From the NCBI GenBank assembly GCA_050084515.1, contig CM114271.1, positions 19,344,001 to 19,408,000 of the forward strand: a stretch of 64,000 bases of DNA. The letters run 5' to 3'. Below the pieces are notes generated by a model, which was not told the DNA's origin, did not search any database, and saw only the letters and a program-made list of their open reading frames with translations. The DNA comes from Blasia pusilla (Eukaryota; Marchantiophyta; Marchantiopsida; Blasiales). Shown piece after piece: positions 1 through 11,159 of the stretch; position 1 is the first letter of the stretch; the number at the start of each line of letters is the position of its first letter. The translations under genes and the position numbers were made by a program.

Positions 1-250
1 GGAGATATGGCGACTTTAGCAGCATTTTGTTGTGCCATCACTTGGCCTAGTGCTTTGATTGAGGGACATGTCCATACATAGGATACTACCGTTTGTGACA
101 TTTCTATGGAGAGGAGTGTCATGGTAGCTTTGGGGCTCGATTAAGGAGCTTCGACGCTTAGCCTATGAGCATGTGCAGACCGTGTGGAGCGAGACGTTTG
201 CACTAGAGTGTGATAGGTCAGAGGAACCCCAGGTAGGCAGGAGTGTTGCT

Positions 251-1282
251 ATGACCCCTTTGGAAACCACCCGGATTTTGTGATGCATCCCAGAGGAGGA
301 TATTCGGGTGTTGGATCTCTTTGGAGGGATGAGCAGTGGGTTAGCTGTTGTTTTGTACGCTGGAGTGCACATACAATAGTACGTGTATGTGGAGATTGAT
401 GATGTTACAAGACGCGCTTCACTTCACCGTGTGGCGCAGTTATGCCTCCGTTTTCCCAACTTCTTGTCTGCGTCCGCCATTCAGGGTTACTAGAGTTCCT
501 TACCGAGGGACATTTCATTGTTGGGGGCGCATGACTTGGAGCGGGTAGGGATTGTAGGCTTGGTCATTTCTGGTTGGCCGTATCAGGGCCAATCGAGTGT
601 TGGACGAGGTAGCAAGTTAGCTAACACTCGGTTGAGGTTGTTCTGGGAGATGATGCGGATCTTGCAAAATTTACAAGAGCATTAGCCTCATTCTCCAGCA
701 TACATTTTGGAGAATGTGCCGATTTTGGGCGATTCGAGGTCCTACGTGGTGACGAGTGCACATTAGGTGCGCGTATGGATCGGCCCCACAGTGTTGTTAG
801 ATGCGGAAAGTGTAGGTTCTAGAGCACACCGCCCGTGTCTTTGGTGGACCAACTTGGTACCATATGAGGTGTTGCGGAGGGCTTACGCAAGAGTGGAGCG
901 TCCCTTTGATTTGTTGGTGGATTCTGTATTGGATTTGGGCGGTCAATCACAGGAAATTAGGCTAGATGATCGACCACCGTTGATTGTGGTCAATAGGATT
1001 GGTAGGCCACGGGCAACCTTTCCCACATTGGTGAGTTTTCCCGCTTCCTATGCATTCAAGGAGGCCGGAACTGGCTTGGTTTGGGATGACCAAGTACAGA
1101 GGTTGGTGGATCTCAACGCAGATGAGCGAGAGCGAGCGATGGGATTCCCCACAGGAGTGACGGCAGTACCGTCACTATCAGAGGCATCACGACGTCATGT
1201 CTTGGGTTAGGCAATGGACTTAAACTGCTTGACATGGATTTTTAGCTTAGGAGTAGCTGAGCAGCGTCGTTTGAGGATGCGA
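251..1282 (+). pseudogene. C5-cytosine DNA methyltransferase domain of gypsy copy A (decayed)
   Basis: This would transfer a methyl group from S-adenosylmethionine to cytosine C5 in DNA. One frame carries the motifs in order: motif I VLDLFGG (308-328), an acidic YVYVEID segment, motif IV as SGWPYQG (569-589), motif VI ENV (710-718), motif VIII SRAHRP (818-835) followed by WWTNL, then ERERAMGFP and a final LG*AMDL. Motif I precedes motif IV and the AHR-x-x-x-W-W-x-N block resembles DNMT3, so this is not the circularly permuted DRM order. The catalytic motif IV cysteine is replaced by tyrosine (TAT at 581-583). In-frame TAG stops fall at 377, 683 and 764, where copy B has CAG each time. There is no frameshift between 308 and 1210. 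Assignment as a C5 methyltransferase is secure; the DNMT3-like subfamily is an inference. Confidence 0.85.
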
Positions 1283-1532
1283 CAGATCACAACTCTTACG
1301 CTAGTGAGCCCCATGCCTACGGAGATGGTTGAGGCAGTGGCTGGCGGCCAAACTCGAGGAGATCGACACACCAAAGGTGATCGGAAGAGACACCCTTGGA
1401 CTTCTTGGGATGTTTTGCAGGTACGCCAAGAGATGATAGCCACAACATTGAGCGTGGTTCCGGGTACTGCATGTGGAGATGAGAGTTCTATTGTCCGAGG
1501 CGGGGTTTCATCATAGCAACCATCGACATCCG

Positions 1533-2167
1533 TATCGTGCAAATACACATCGCTACACAACATACATCGTTGTCATCTAACACACACACAAACACACACG
1601 ATCCCATGCTAACTCATGGCATCCAAACAGCGAGACAAGAAGTACTAAAATATCTCCAATAAAGTAAGATCCAATCTCTCTCCACACTATCTCACACCAT
1701 AGCTCTCAAAGGTGTGCACTCTCTCTCATGTCAAACCAAACCCACTCTCCTAATGAGCGGCTTGGGTGACACTCACAAGGCAAGGGACCATAGCTCCGCT
1801 GCCTTATGCCAAGAGGTTCAACAAAGAGAGAATGAGCTCTCAAGCTCTCTCTTGGAGGTATATCCCCTTCCCTCTCCCAAGCCCTCTCAACCGTAACCTA
1901 TTCTCCCAAGTCACCTCCTTGGCTCTTGACCTGATGTAGGAGGTCAAGGGCCACTTACCAAAAATATAAAGTTGATCATACACTCAAAATGATACTTACC
2001 TAAAATAGTTCCTCAATATGGCTCCAAATGAGCCGAAACGAAGGAGAAACCTGCTCTCTTAGGTTTCTCAGGGCCTCAGTAGGTCATCCTCTGACTACTG
2101 AGCATTTTCTCCACTTCTAACAGAGGCTTTAACTAGATCTCACGGATCTATCCTAAAAGACGTGACA
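1533..2167 (-). repeat. Inverted solo LTR-like unit (family Y) inserted in copy A
   Basis: On the - strand it starts TGTCACGTC and ends GCACGATA, and it is flanked by the 4-bp direct repeat TCCG (1529-1532 and 2168-2171). It is similar over its whole length to 5974-6620 on the + strand. Copy B runs uninterrupted through the corresponding site near 15050. It is best read as a solo LTR of the same gypsy family or a close relative. No coding capacity is seen. Confidence 0.7.
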
Positions 2168-2250
2168 TCCGCGTCGGAGAGTCCTACCGTAGTCACGATG
2201 GAGACTTGGGAGCCAAATATGGGTATTAAGTTGACAGAAGGAGAGCGGAG

Positions 2251-2692
2251 TGTTGGATTCTCTACATCCACTTCTTTGAGCACCATTAATCTGATCGGCC
2301 CCCTTGTATGAGGAGAAGCCTAGATTGATGGTTCCGACTTAAACGTCGGAGGAGTCATAGTAATATGACATAGGTGGTCTTAAGAGTAGCGTTACTAGGA
2401 TTATCTAACCCTTTATTGCATCAGGGTGCGGTGCACCCTAATGCAATCTAGAGTTAGGATTAGGGGAAAAAATTCTATTAATAGAAACAAAGAAAAATAG
2501 GTTAAAAACCCTAATATCCTGAGAAGTGAAATAGTTGGGAGCCGCAGCGGTAGCGGATTCTCGTATGTCGAGTTATCTTCATGTTTAGGTTCCATCGAAG
2601 CTCTTCTGTAAGCGTACGGACGAACTAGGCCACTTTGTATCTCTAAGTTTCGTAAAGATTTCAGTGGTTTCGTCACTTTCTATTTTCTAACA
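2251..2692 (+). repeat. Solo LTR (family X) inserted in copy A
   Basis: The 442-bp unit begins TGTTGG and ends CTAACA, so it has TG...CA ends. It is flanked by CGGAG (2246-2250) and CGGCG (2693-2697), a 5-bp target duplication with one mismatch. Copy B has the unfilled site with CGGCG near 15139. Related fragments lie at 24075-24293 (+) and 24429-24777 (-). An internal hairpin with 15-bp arms and one mismatch lies at 2415-2447. Confidence 0.8.
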
Positions 2693-2739
2693 CGGCGTTA
2701 GATACACCAGTTCCTTAGGAATTATAGGATTTATTTTGC

Positions 2740-4098
2740 ATTTAGTATGTATGATTTGAATACGCGTAAGGGTCCAGGGATCCGCATTGAGTTGTCGAGT
2801 GACACGCCGATCTTCCGACGACGCTACAGGTACAATGACATGGAGAGGGATCTAATTTAGGGTAGGAGCTAGGACTTGGTTGGAGCAAGACTAGTGGAGA
2901 TGTCGCATGGAGAGGATGCATCAACCACTGTCATGCCCGCCAAGAAGGATGTGCATGGCAACTTGAAGGACAGGCGGATGTGTGGAGATCACCAACCTAT
3001 CAATCGACACAGAAAGTTCAATAGGTATGCCATGCCCACTCCTGAGCAGATCTTTTGATGTTATTGGACATGCAAAGGTCTTCAGTTTGTAAGATCTTCG
3101 AGCCGGATACCATCAACTGCCTCTTAGATTGGAGGACAGGTAGAAGACGGCAATTTGGGGCATCGATCCTCATGGGAAGGATTGCTTGTACTAGTGGCGG
3201 TTCTTACCATTTGGGTTAAAGAACGCCCCGGCTGAGTTTTAGAGGGTCGTGGATAGGATCTTGGATTGGGTCTAGATTTTACTATGTGTTATATTGATGA
3301 CATCGTAGTCTTTAGCGCCACGGTTGAGGAGCATGATCCACAGCTAGAGGAGGTGTCTCGACGATTGTAGTTACATGGGCTGAAGCTACATCCAAGCAAG
3401 TGCAAGTTCTTCTACGACCAGATTGAGTACCTAGGTCATATGATATATCCACGCCTTGATGTGCAACACACAAAGGTAGAGGCTATTTCATGCATTTCAC
3501 ACCCTACAAATGTGAGTCACGTTTGTGCATTCATGGGATTGGAGAACTTCTATTGACGATACGTCAAGGGTTTTAGCTCGATTGCAAAGCGGCTGACCTT
3601 GCTGACCAAGGTGGATCAGAAGTGGCACTCGGGGGATGAGCAAGAGAGAGCATTTCAGATGCTCAAGGACAGATCAACGTCCGCGCCCATATTGAGGAGA
3701 CCAATCAGGGAGCGTCCTTTCCAATTGCATACCCATTGCAGCATATTGGGGCTTGGAGCCGTGCTCACCCAGCATGACGATGATGGTTGAGAGTTCGTGG
3801 TGGCTTACGGTAGTCGCTCAAACAACGCTGCAGAGGAAAAGTATAGCTCGTATAAGGATGAGTGCTTGGCTGCAGTGTGGGATGTCGCACATTTCAAATG
3901 TTATCTATTTGAAAATCCCTTTACCATCATTATTGATCATCAGCCACTTAAGTGGTTGATGGAGTCCAACAAGCTTATAGGAAAGCTTGCGAAGTGGGCT
4001 CTTTTGTTGTAGGAATATGACTTCCAGGTGGTGCATAGACCTGGGATGCTCAACCAGGATGCAAATGGTTTGAGTCGTAACCCATGCCCGAGTCAATG
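2740..4098 (+). pseudogene. Gypsy copy A reverse transcriptase and RNase H
   Basis: The frame that reads RIELSSDTPIFRR (from 2783) continues through VMPAKKDVHGN and a YIDD active-site box (3290-3301) to an RNase H domain, with DHQPLKWLMES near 3937-3969 and GLSRNPC near 4068. The whole stretch keeps one frame, broken by stops at codons such as TAG in the segment after ERDLI and TGA after GQIF-like sequence. Length and order match the copy B equivalent at 15190-16540. It would copy element RNA into DNA and degrade the RNA strand; it cannot be functional with these stops. Confidence 0.85.
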
Positions 4099-4319
4099 AG
4101 ATGCGACTCGAGCTCGTTGGCATGGTGAGAGTGATGAGGAGTTGGTGCTAGGATGGCATGCGTCAGCCTATTTGGGCTTGTTGGCTATGGAGAGCTAGAT
4201 TGTTGAGACTTCTATGGCAAGGTCTCATGGAGAGTCCTAAGATCCAGAGTCCAGTGAGGAGACGACACGTGGCCGAGACATTTACGACGATGGAGTGGTC
4301 TTGGAGTACCTACGTACTT

Positions 4320-5060
4320 GCAGCGTTGCGAGCATAGTGGTTGCTAGAGAGCGGGATCAGATCCTACAACGAGCAAGACGGTTTTGATGGGAGGGGACAC
4401 ATGTGTTATGAGTGTGGGAGGATGGTAGAGTGTGTGTAGTGCCTCATTCTTTGCAAAGAGCACGTTTGGTGCATTATGTCCACGAGGAGCTACGTCATTT
4501 TGGAATGAAGCGAACGTACAGCTTGTTAGGTTCAATATTGATGGCGAGGCATGCAGATTGACGTTCAGCAGTTTGTTGCTAGATGCATGGTGTGTGATCG
4601 AGTCCAAGCATCTTTCAATGCTCCGACTCCACACTTGCATCCACTTCCAATCATGGGTTTAGGTTATAGATGGAGTTTGGATTTTGCAGGACCTTTGCCT
4701 TTGATGGAGCATCATAGTCGTTATGTGTTGGTGATGGTCAAGCACTTCTTAAAGTGGATACAGTTGGTTGCCTTGCCAGACGAAGCAAGTGAGGGAGTAG
4801 CATCTGCCTTCCTAGATCGAGTGCTAAGTCATTACGGCGCACCAGCTAAGGTGTTGATAGACTAGGGTACAAAGTTCCACAGGGAGTTTCAAGCCTTGTG
4901 TGATCAGTTCGATCGACCATCGCACTACTTCACGAGATCATCCTAAGGTGGATGGACTAGCGGAGCGGGTTGTGTAGACGGTGAAGTGAGGACTACACAA
5001 GTAGATTGGGACCTTCAGTTGCCGTGGTTGGCCATGGGATACACATTCAACAGGTAGGCA
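4320..5060 (+). pseudogene. Gypsy copy A integrase, zinc-binding and catalytic parts
   Basis: A zinc-binding HHCC-like part is recognisable around 4440-4610 (HYVHEELRHFGMKRTY, then CMVCDRVQ in another frame). The catalytic core follows with SLDFAGPLP (first Asp, near 4680) and a decayed second Asp motif near 4860, where LID is followed by a stop. The frame differs from that of the reverse transcriptase, so at least one indel lies between 4100 and 4551. Further stops and frame changes follow before 5146. Confidence 0.75.
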
Positions 5061-5145
5061 TCCGTAGCCTCTTTCTCATCGTTCTTCTTGATTTATGGCC
5101 GAGAGCCAAATTTACTCTGCGGCCATTCATTGAGATGTTGGTGAG

Positions 5146-5670
5146 ATGTTGAACCTTGATGACCCTGATGTATGGATGCGAGCATGTTCTCAGAGGGTTG
5201 AGTTGTTTTGGAGAGTGATGCCCAACGCGTTTGAGAACTTGGCGATTGCGCAACACCGCGATACGTTGAGGTATGCAACTATTCGGGGAGGTGGTTATCG
5301 ACCTACTATCCGGAGGTTTCATCAAGGAGACTTTATCTACTTGCAGCAGACGGCACTCACAACGTTGGATGTGACTGCAGGGCGCACCATCTTGAGAGAG
5401 CGTGAGGTTTTGCCATCCGGTGTTCTCTTATTGGAGGGACGCGATGGTATGGTTTGGAAGGGCCATATGCGTAACCATGCACCATGTCATCTTTTGAACA
5501 TGGACGGTACAATTGATCAATGTTTGCGGTGTATGTCGTGTGGTTTTACCCGTGGTGCAATCACTATGCTAGTCTATGATGGGTGTTCGAGAGGATGGCA
5601 TATGACATGTTTGACGCCACCTCTCACTAAGATTCCTCAAAGCTGATGGATGTATCCTAGATGTACATAG
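5146..5670 (+). pseudogene. Gypsy copy A integrase C-terminal tail with PHD-like finger
   Basis: The frame starts in the integrase tail (NLDDPDVWMRACSQRVE, then FIYLQQTALTTLD and a GPY/F-like segment EVLPSGVLLLEGRDG). It ends in a cysteine-rich module at 5530-5670: CMSC, then YDGC where copies B and C have CDxC, then WHMTC, then YPRC. This is the C4HC3 spacing of a PHD finger with two cysteines lost to tyrosine and one in-frame TGA. Copies B and C carry the same module, so it belongs to the element and not to a flanking host gene. Confidence 0.75.
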
Positions 5671-6620
5671 CGTAGATAGTTCTAGATTGTGACTTATATC
5701 TATGACATGGATGACAAGAAGGCAACTAACGATGGGTCCACATGAGCACCCTGCCTTCTTGCTCTTAGCGTCTAAGAGATGCATGTCATGGTAGGTAGGG
5801 ATAGATGGCAATCTGGAGTTAGAGGGACCTAACCACCAACTAGGGAGGCGATTGGAGATATTTTGGTACTTATTATCTCGTTGTTTGGATGCCATGAGTT
5901 AGCATGGGATCGTGCGTGTTTGTGTGTGTGTTCAGTGACAACGATTTTGTTGTGTAGCGATGTGTATGACAGGTGTCACATCTTCTAGGATAGATCAGTG
6001 AGATCTAGTAGGCCGCCTTCATGAGTAGTGGAGGATAGGCTCAGTAGGTTGAGGATGACTTGCTCAGGCCCCGTGAAACGTGACAGACCAGGTTTCTCCT
6101 TCGTTTTGGCTCATTTGGAGCCATATTGAAGAACTTACTATTTTAGATAAGTATCATTTTGAGTATATGATCAACTTTCTATTTTTGGTAAGTGGCTGTT
6201 GACCTCCTACATGAGGTCAAGAGCCAAGGAGGTGACTTGGGAGCATAGGTTACCATGGAGAGAACTTGGGAGAGAGAAGGGCCGATATACCTCAAGGAGA
6301 GAGAGCTTGAGAGCTCATTCTCTCTTTGTTGAACATTTTAGCATGAGGCGACGGAGCTATGATCTTGCTTGCCTTATTTTGTAACCCAAGCCTCTCATTA
6401 GGAGAGTGGGTTTGGTTTGACATGAATAGAGATATGTGAGAGTGCACACATGTGAGGACTATGGTGTTGTGAGAGAGATTGGATCTTATTTTATTGGAGA
6501 TATTTTGGTACTTCTTGTCTCTTTGTTTGGATCCCATGAGTTAGCATGGGATCGTGCGCGTTTGTGTGTGTGTTCGGTGACAGCAATGATTGTTGTGTAG
6601 CGATGTGTATGCGCACAATA
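5671..6620 (+). repeat. 3' terminal region of gypsy copy A, LTR-like (family Y)
   Basis: After the PHD stop comes about 180 bp with a conserved stretch ending AACTAGGGAGGCGATTGG (5832-5852), also present in copies B and C and possibly the polypurine tract. The segment 5853-5973 is repeated at 6493-6620. The unit 5974-6620 (TGTCACATC to GCACAATA) is the direct-orientation counterpart of the inverted unit at 1533-2167. Exact LTR borders cannot be fixed because no 5' LTR of this copy is in the window. Confidence 0.6.
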
Positions 6621-7480
6621 TCAATGACTAGAGTTATTTACCGATTGTCTAGCCCCAATCATTTCCTGTAAATGACTTGGCTTATATGACTCTAATGGTC
6701 ATGAGTCATTCTTAGTCATTTACAACAAAAAATTGACTCGACCTAGTCATTTATTGGAGTCATAAAAACCAAGATTTCCTCTAGTGACATCAATTCTCCC
6801 TGGCGGCTTACTGACGTGGAACATAAAATGCATACAATGCAGACCGAGATTCAAGGTTTGTAGGAAAATTCAGGAAGTTGTGGCTCTAGGAGATCAGCTA
6901 AAGCAAGCAAGGGACCAAGTTCTCAACCTTTGCCAAAGATGTGTAGGGATATATAGCAAATGATCCAAAGTTATCTCTTCATTTGAATATCATCCAGTCC
7001 ATGGTCAGGGACTTTAGGGGATACACAATAGTACTTTTTCTTTACATTGCCATCTGTACTCTCTACTGTATTTTACCTTCAGCAGTAATATGAGCACGGC
7101 TTTAGCATGAACATTCCACACATTGCCTTTCACTTCTTGGATCTTCATATTTTTTTGTCACATTTTCTCCAATTGTATCATGGTCTCCAATTTGCATACT
7201 CCATCCAACATATAATATGGCTTTTTCATTACACTGTACTCATCAATATAACGATGGGCAAACCAATTATTTCTCTTAGTTCAGCAACGAGACAGACTCA
7301 TGCAAGACTCATACAAAATTTTGTTTACTACAACGTTCTTTTGCACAATATTTCACACATCCACAAACTAAAGTTAAACCAAGTGACAAACACTCTATCA
7401 TCATTTTTATGCTTTAATATACTACTGTCCACACTTCTGCGAAAACACATAATGTAATCTTTACTTTTCTAACAATACCC
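6621..7480. other. Unassigned DNA between gypsy copies A and C
   Basis: I see no gene, RNA or clear repeat end here. A 116-codon open frame at 7107-7457 is hydrophobic, has no recognisable motif and lies in AT-rich sequence, so I do not call it. Confidence 0.4.
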
Positions 7481-8635
7481 TAAACCCTAGCCCACTCTTC
7501 AAGAGAGAATCCAAGCTAAATACATGCAAGCCGCACTATATCACGGATACTAACAAGGGTCTGCAATCCTGAGTTCATCCAAGGTATACCCTCCTGGGCA
7601 CCTCAATGGGTGACGTGTAAACACAACTCACCTCCCTCCTAGCAGGTCACTACCAACCTGTAGTACACACAAAATAGCTCCCTAACAACTACACATGTGG
7701 TCCCCTCATGAGACCAACTACCAATTAACCCACGACCCTATAGATCCAAGTGGAGCCATACATGGCTGGGAAGGTCATCCTCTCCAAGGTTGTCATTCCT
7801 CATAAAGGGAAGGGTGACCTACACTCGTAGGTCGTCTCCTAAGAGCAGGTCACATATGACCTCTCAAAATAGGGGATCAGAAGACCCCTCTAAGGCCTTG
7901 ATACTATCTCGCCCTATGCCTCATCTACCATGATAGATGTCGTGCAAATACACATCGCTTTCAACATACATCGGCTGTCATGCACACGAATGTATGAGAT
8001 CCATCTAACTATGAATCCTAACATCTCTACACATGAACAAATGGACAACCCCAATCGCCCTCCTAGCTGATGGTTAGATCCCTCTAACTCTAGATAGCCT
8101 CCTAAACAAGTCTAAATGCCATGCACCTGTTTGGTGCTAAGATCAAGAGGTCGGGTGTTATGTCGCACCATCGTTAGTCACCTTCCTACAATCCATAACA
8201 TCAAGATTCATCTTGTATCTACCTATCACACCTATGTACATCTAGGATAAAGCGAACATCCCTGAGCAACCAAATCAACAGGCGGCGTAAAAAATGACAC
8301 ATGCCTTCCTCGATCACACCGATCACAAACTAGGATCGTGGCTACGCCTCTGGCAGACCCACACAACATGCATCTCAAGCCTACGGGAACAGCTGCCAAG
8401 CTCACATCAATCCCCCCATCTACCTTTAGAAGATGAAATGGCACACAGTTACATACATGATCTTTCCAAACGGTACCATCACGACCCTCTAAAACAAGGA
8501 CTCCTGAAGAAAAAATCTCTCGCACTCGCAAAATAGTTAGTCACGCCGTCCCGTCCAATGTCGTCAACGCTGTCTGTTGTAGGAAGACATAATTGCCAAG
8601 ATGGAACCTCCAAATCCCAGGATGGTTAACTTCCT
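7480..8635 (-). mobile_element. Gypsy copy C, 3' fragment
   Basis: On the - strand this holds the integrase tail and PHD module (8575-8232), followed by an untranslated region with the same conserved purine-rich stretch as copies A and B and a long LTR-like region running to about 7480. It ends abruptly against the antisense copia fragment near 8626-8635. The left border is approximate. Confidence 0.65.
8232..8575 (-). pseudogene. Gypsy copy C integrase tail and PHD-like finger
   Basis: The - strand reads a WRFH...YVFLQQTALTTLD-like segment, then SSGVLVLEGRDGTVWKDHV, then a cysteine-rich module at 8372-8232 with CMLC, CDRC, RGRHVSF and YPRC. It has the first four cysteines and the histidine of a PHD finger; the next cysteine is phenylalanine and one of the final pair is tyrosine. 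About 100 codons of the module are open. The rest of the integrase is missing because the fragment stops at the copia junction. Confidence 0.72.
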
Positions 8636-9359
8636 GTGAAGACTTCGAATGGAGTTTTATCATGAACTCCTACTGTTGGAGTTCGCTTGACTAAGAAGAT
8701 TGCACATGCTACAGCCTCTTCCCAATACACCTTAGGCATGTTCTTCTCATTCAGCATAGCTCGTGCCGCTTCAGCAATATGTCGATTCTTCCTCTCACCA
8801 CTCCATTTTGTTGTGGAGTGTAACGACAAGTCACTTGATATTGGATGCCATTCTGACGTAAATAGTCATCAAACTCTATTGAAAGATACTCTCCTCCTCC
8901 ATCACAACCCAATTTCAGAATGTGTTCTCCAGTCTGCTTCTCTACTTGAACTCTGAATGTTTGGAACATTGAGAATACTTCTGACTTGGATTTCATAAAG
9001 TATACCCATATATACCTAGAGAAGTCATCAATAAATGAAACAAAGTACTGGCAACCACTAAGGTTATGTTGTGATGTTGTCCACACATCACTGTGGATCA
9101 ACTCTAATATCTTGGATGTTCTTCTACCTTGCTTTGGAAATGGAAATCTAGCTTGTTTTCCAAATTGGAAAGCTACACATACCTCTAACGTAGCAGGACT
9201 CGCTAATTTAGAGATTCCTATTACTATATTAGATGATGAAAGACTCTGTAATCTTTGAAGATTCATATGTCCAATTCTTTTATGCCACACATTTAGATCT
9301 CGTGACTTGTTGGCCACTTTGACCATACATTGCTGTTTGAATCTCTGGCATAGAAACAT
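8626..9359 (-). pseudogene. Copia integrase remnant
   Basis: It contains the gag-pre-integrase HHCC-type region (LNVWHKRIGHMNLQRL) and the core segments [40 protein letters not shown] and RYTPQQNGV, all typical of Ty1/copia. A frameshift near 8790 moves the end into another frame, which reads KNRHIAEAARAMLNEKNMP. The reverse transcriptase that should follow is absent. It is very similar to the integrase of the complete copia at 18.7-20.1 kb. Confidence 0.8.
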
Positions 9360-9686
9360 CTAATTTGAACATTCTGCGAGATCTAGTTGCTTTGGCTATC
9401 GTACTCTGGTCATCCATTGTTTCAATGAAACAACCATCTGCGTTAAACTTCACTTGATAACCCTGTTCTACTATCTTTCCTATAAAGATTAGATTTCTTG
9501 CAATGGTAGGAACATAGAGAATATTTGCAAGAGCATAAAGACCATGTGATGCTATTGGAACTTTACCGGTATGCGTGATATGATGTTGAGAGTCAATCTC
9601 TTGTGAGTATAATTGGAGGATCGTTCACCGGCTTCAAACTACTGAACCATTTAGCTTGTGAGGTTATGTGGTTTGATGCACCGGAG

Positions 9687-10545
9687 TCAATATACCAATA
9701 TGCTGTCGAGTCTTTCTTGACCGTTGCTCCCATATGATGAGTCATGACCAAGAGATGCTCCGTTTGTGAATATTGTTATTCTTGGTACTGCTCTTGGTGT
9801 TATTGCTCCACATAGTTTTGTTGTTGTAAGGCTCCTATTCTCATATCTGCCTTCTTCTTGAAGAAAAACTTTACATAGTGACCCTTTATGCCACAGTAAT
9901 TGCAAGATCCAAGGACCCTCTATTGGTAGCCTCGACCCCAACGATTTCTACCATCACCACCTTGTGATTGTGTCTGTACTGGTTCGTAGTTGATTGAGTG
10001 ACGTTATATTGAGTGCTTCTTCCTCCATATGCTTGATATCCACCACGACCACGGAAGTTTTTGCCATGATCCCTGCCTTTGTTTGGTCCATAACTTGCAA
10101 ATAGCGCACAGTCTTGCAGACTAGACAAGCTACCGCTGCCTACTAGGCGCATTTCTTCACTGATTAACAGAGGAACTAACTCTTGAAAGGTTGAATACTT
10201 CTCTCTCACAGAGATAGAGGTCTCAAAGGACTTGTAATCCTTTGGAAGGCCTTGAAGAGTGAATAAAATCATATCATCATCTTCTATTGTCACTCCAATG
10301 CTATTTAACTAATCAACAATATGTCAGATACTCAAAATATAATCATTGATGCTCTACGATCCTTTCCTTACTTCGTTCAATTTCTGTTTTAATTGAAGCT
10401 TTTTGGCCTTTGTAGATGTCTGGAAGAACTTTTCCAATACATCCCAGGTCTCCTTTGGAGTATCAACATCTTGGATGTGACCTATCATTGGCGAACTGAT
10501 CGTTATTGAAATATAGTGGATTACTTGCCTTGCGCGTTTGTTCAA
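9687..10545 (-). pseudogene. Copia gag remnant
   Basis: Two open stretches on the - strand (10545-10354 and 10293-9886) match the gag of the complete copia, including DDMILFTLQGLPKDYKSFET and KLQLKQKLNEVRKGS. The zinc-knuckle region lies near 9905-9860 in a shifted frame. A TGA or TAG separates the two halves, and frameshifts disrupt the junction to protease. Confidence 0.7.
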
Positions 10546-11159
10546 AGCTCAAACATTAAAGTCTATTGAGTCACCTTCTGGCTTGGCTTCATCACCTATG
10601 ACAAGCTCTCATAGTTCTTGACCCATGAGAAATTATTTCAAGCAAAATTTCCAAACATTGTAATTCTACTTGTCTAGCTTCTCGCCTGTGATTGTTGTTG
10701 AGGAATACTCCATGATAAACGATTTCACTCAAAAAAATGTAATTTCAAGCTTTCTACTGCTCCAATTGAAGCATAGACCACTCCTACATAGAAATCGACC
10801 TGCTCCTACATAGAGAGCAAACTGCACAACTTTTCTTCACTTATTGCACTTTCCTACACTGAAATTGCTGCTGCAGAAGCTTAGAGTGTCAGAATCAAGT
10901 GATTTTGGGTGCGTTGGAAAGCTCTTGACAAGCTCTACAAGACGGCTAGAACTTGCTTTTGGCATCATTCTAGCCGAAGCGGACCCAGATGGCAGAATCG
11001 ACCAAGAAAGCCCTAAAAAATGCCTCCAAAGTTTTATCACCGTCCAAGCTTCTCTTGAAATCTGCTCCCACGGAGCTATCAATAAAATTTCCTTCTCCCA
11101 AAATGAAATTGTGCCTTCTCTTGCCTCTCTTATCTCTTCAAATACCAAGAATTTCAAGT

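Larger units (their letters stand above)
1..6620 (+). mobile_element. Ty3/gypsy retrotransposon copy A, 5'-truncated by the window edge
   Basis: The order of remnants is methyltransferase (251-1282), reverse transcriptase and RNase H (2740-4098), integrase (4320-5060), integrase tail with PHD finger (5146-5670) and an LTR-like 3' end (5850-6620). The domain order and many protein segments match copy B (11160-24050). The copy is interrupted by an inverted LTR-like unit at 1533-2167 and a solo LTR at 2251-2692. Many in-frame stops and at least two frame changes after 4100 show that it is dead. Gag and protease lie to the left of the window if they survive. The family is called gypsy because reverse transcriptase and RNase H precede integrase, with a YIDD box at 3290-3301. 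Confidence 0.88.
8626..11159 (-). mobile_element. Truncated Ty1/copia element (antisense fragment)
   Basis: On the - strand it runs from about 30 bp downstream of the primer-binding site (equivalent to 17124 of the complete copia) through gag and integrase to the equivalent of about 19846, then stops. Both LTRs and the whole reverse transcriptase are absent. Gag (10545-9886) includes the segment HYISITISSPMIGHIQDVD. Integrase (9359-8626) has VWHKRIGHMNLQRL and DVWTTSQHN with [13 protein letters not shown]. At both ends it abuts gypsy sequence: antisense on the left (copy C) and sense on the right (copy B), so this is a rearrangement and not a simple insertion. Confidence 0.85.

Noticed and set aside
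251-1282. Methyltransferase as a host gene next to a retrotransposon
   Set aside because: Two copies sit at the same place in two gypsy elements, and in copy B it is in frame with the reverse transcriptase without introns.
2413-2676. 87-codon frame on the - strand
   Set aside because: It lies wholly within the family X solo LTR.
7107-7457. 116-codon frame as a small membrane protein
   Set aside because: It is rich in hydrophobic and His residues, as expected from AT-rich noncoding DNA, and shows no homology I recognise.
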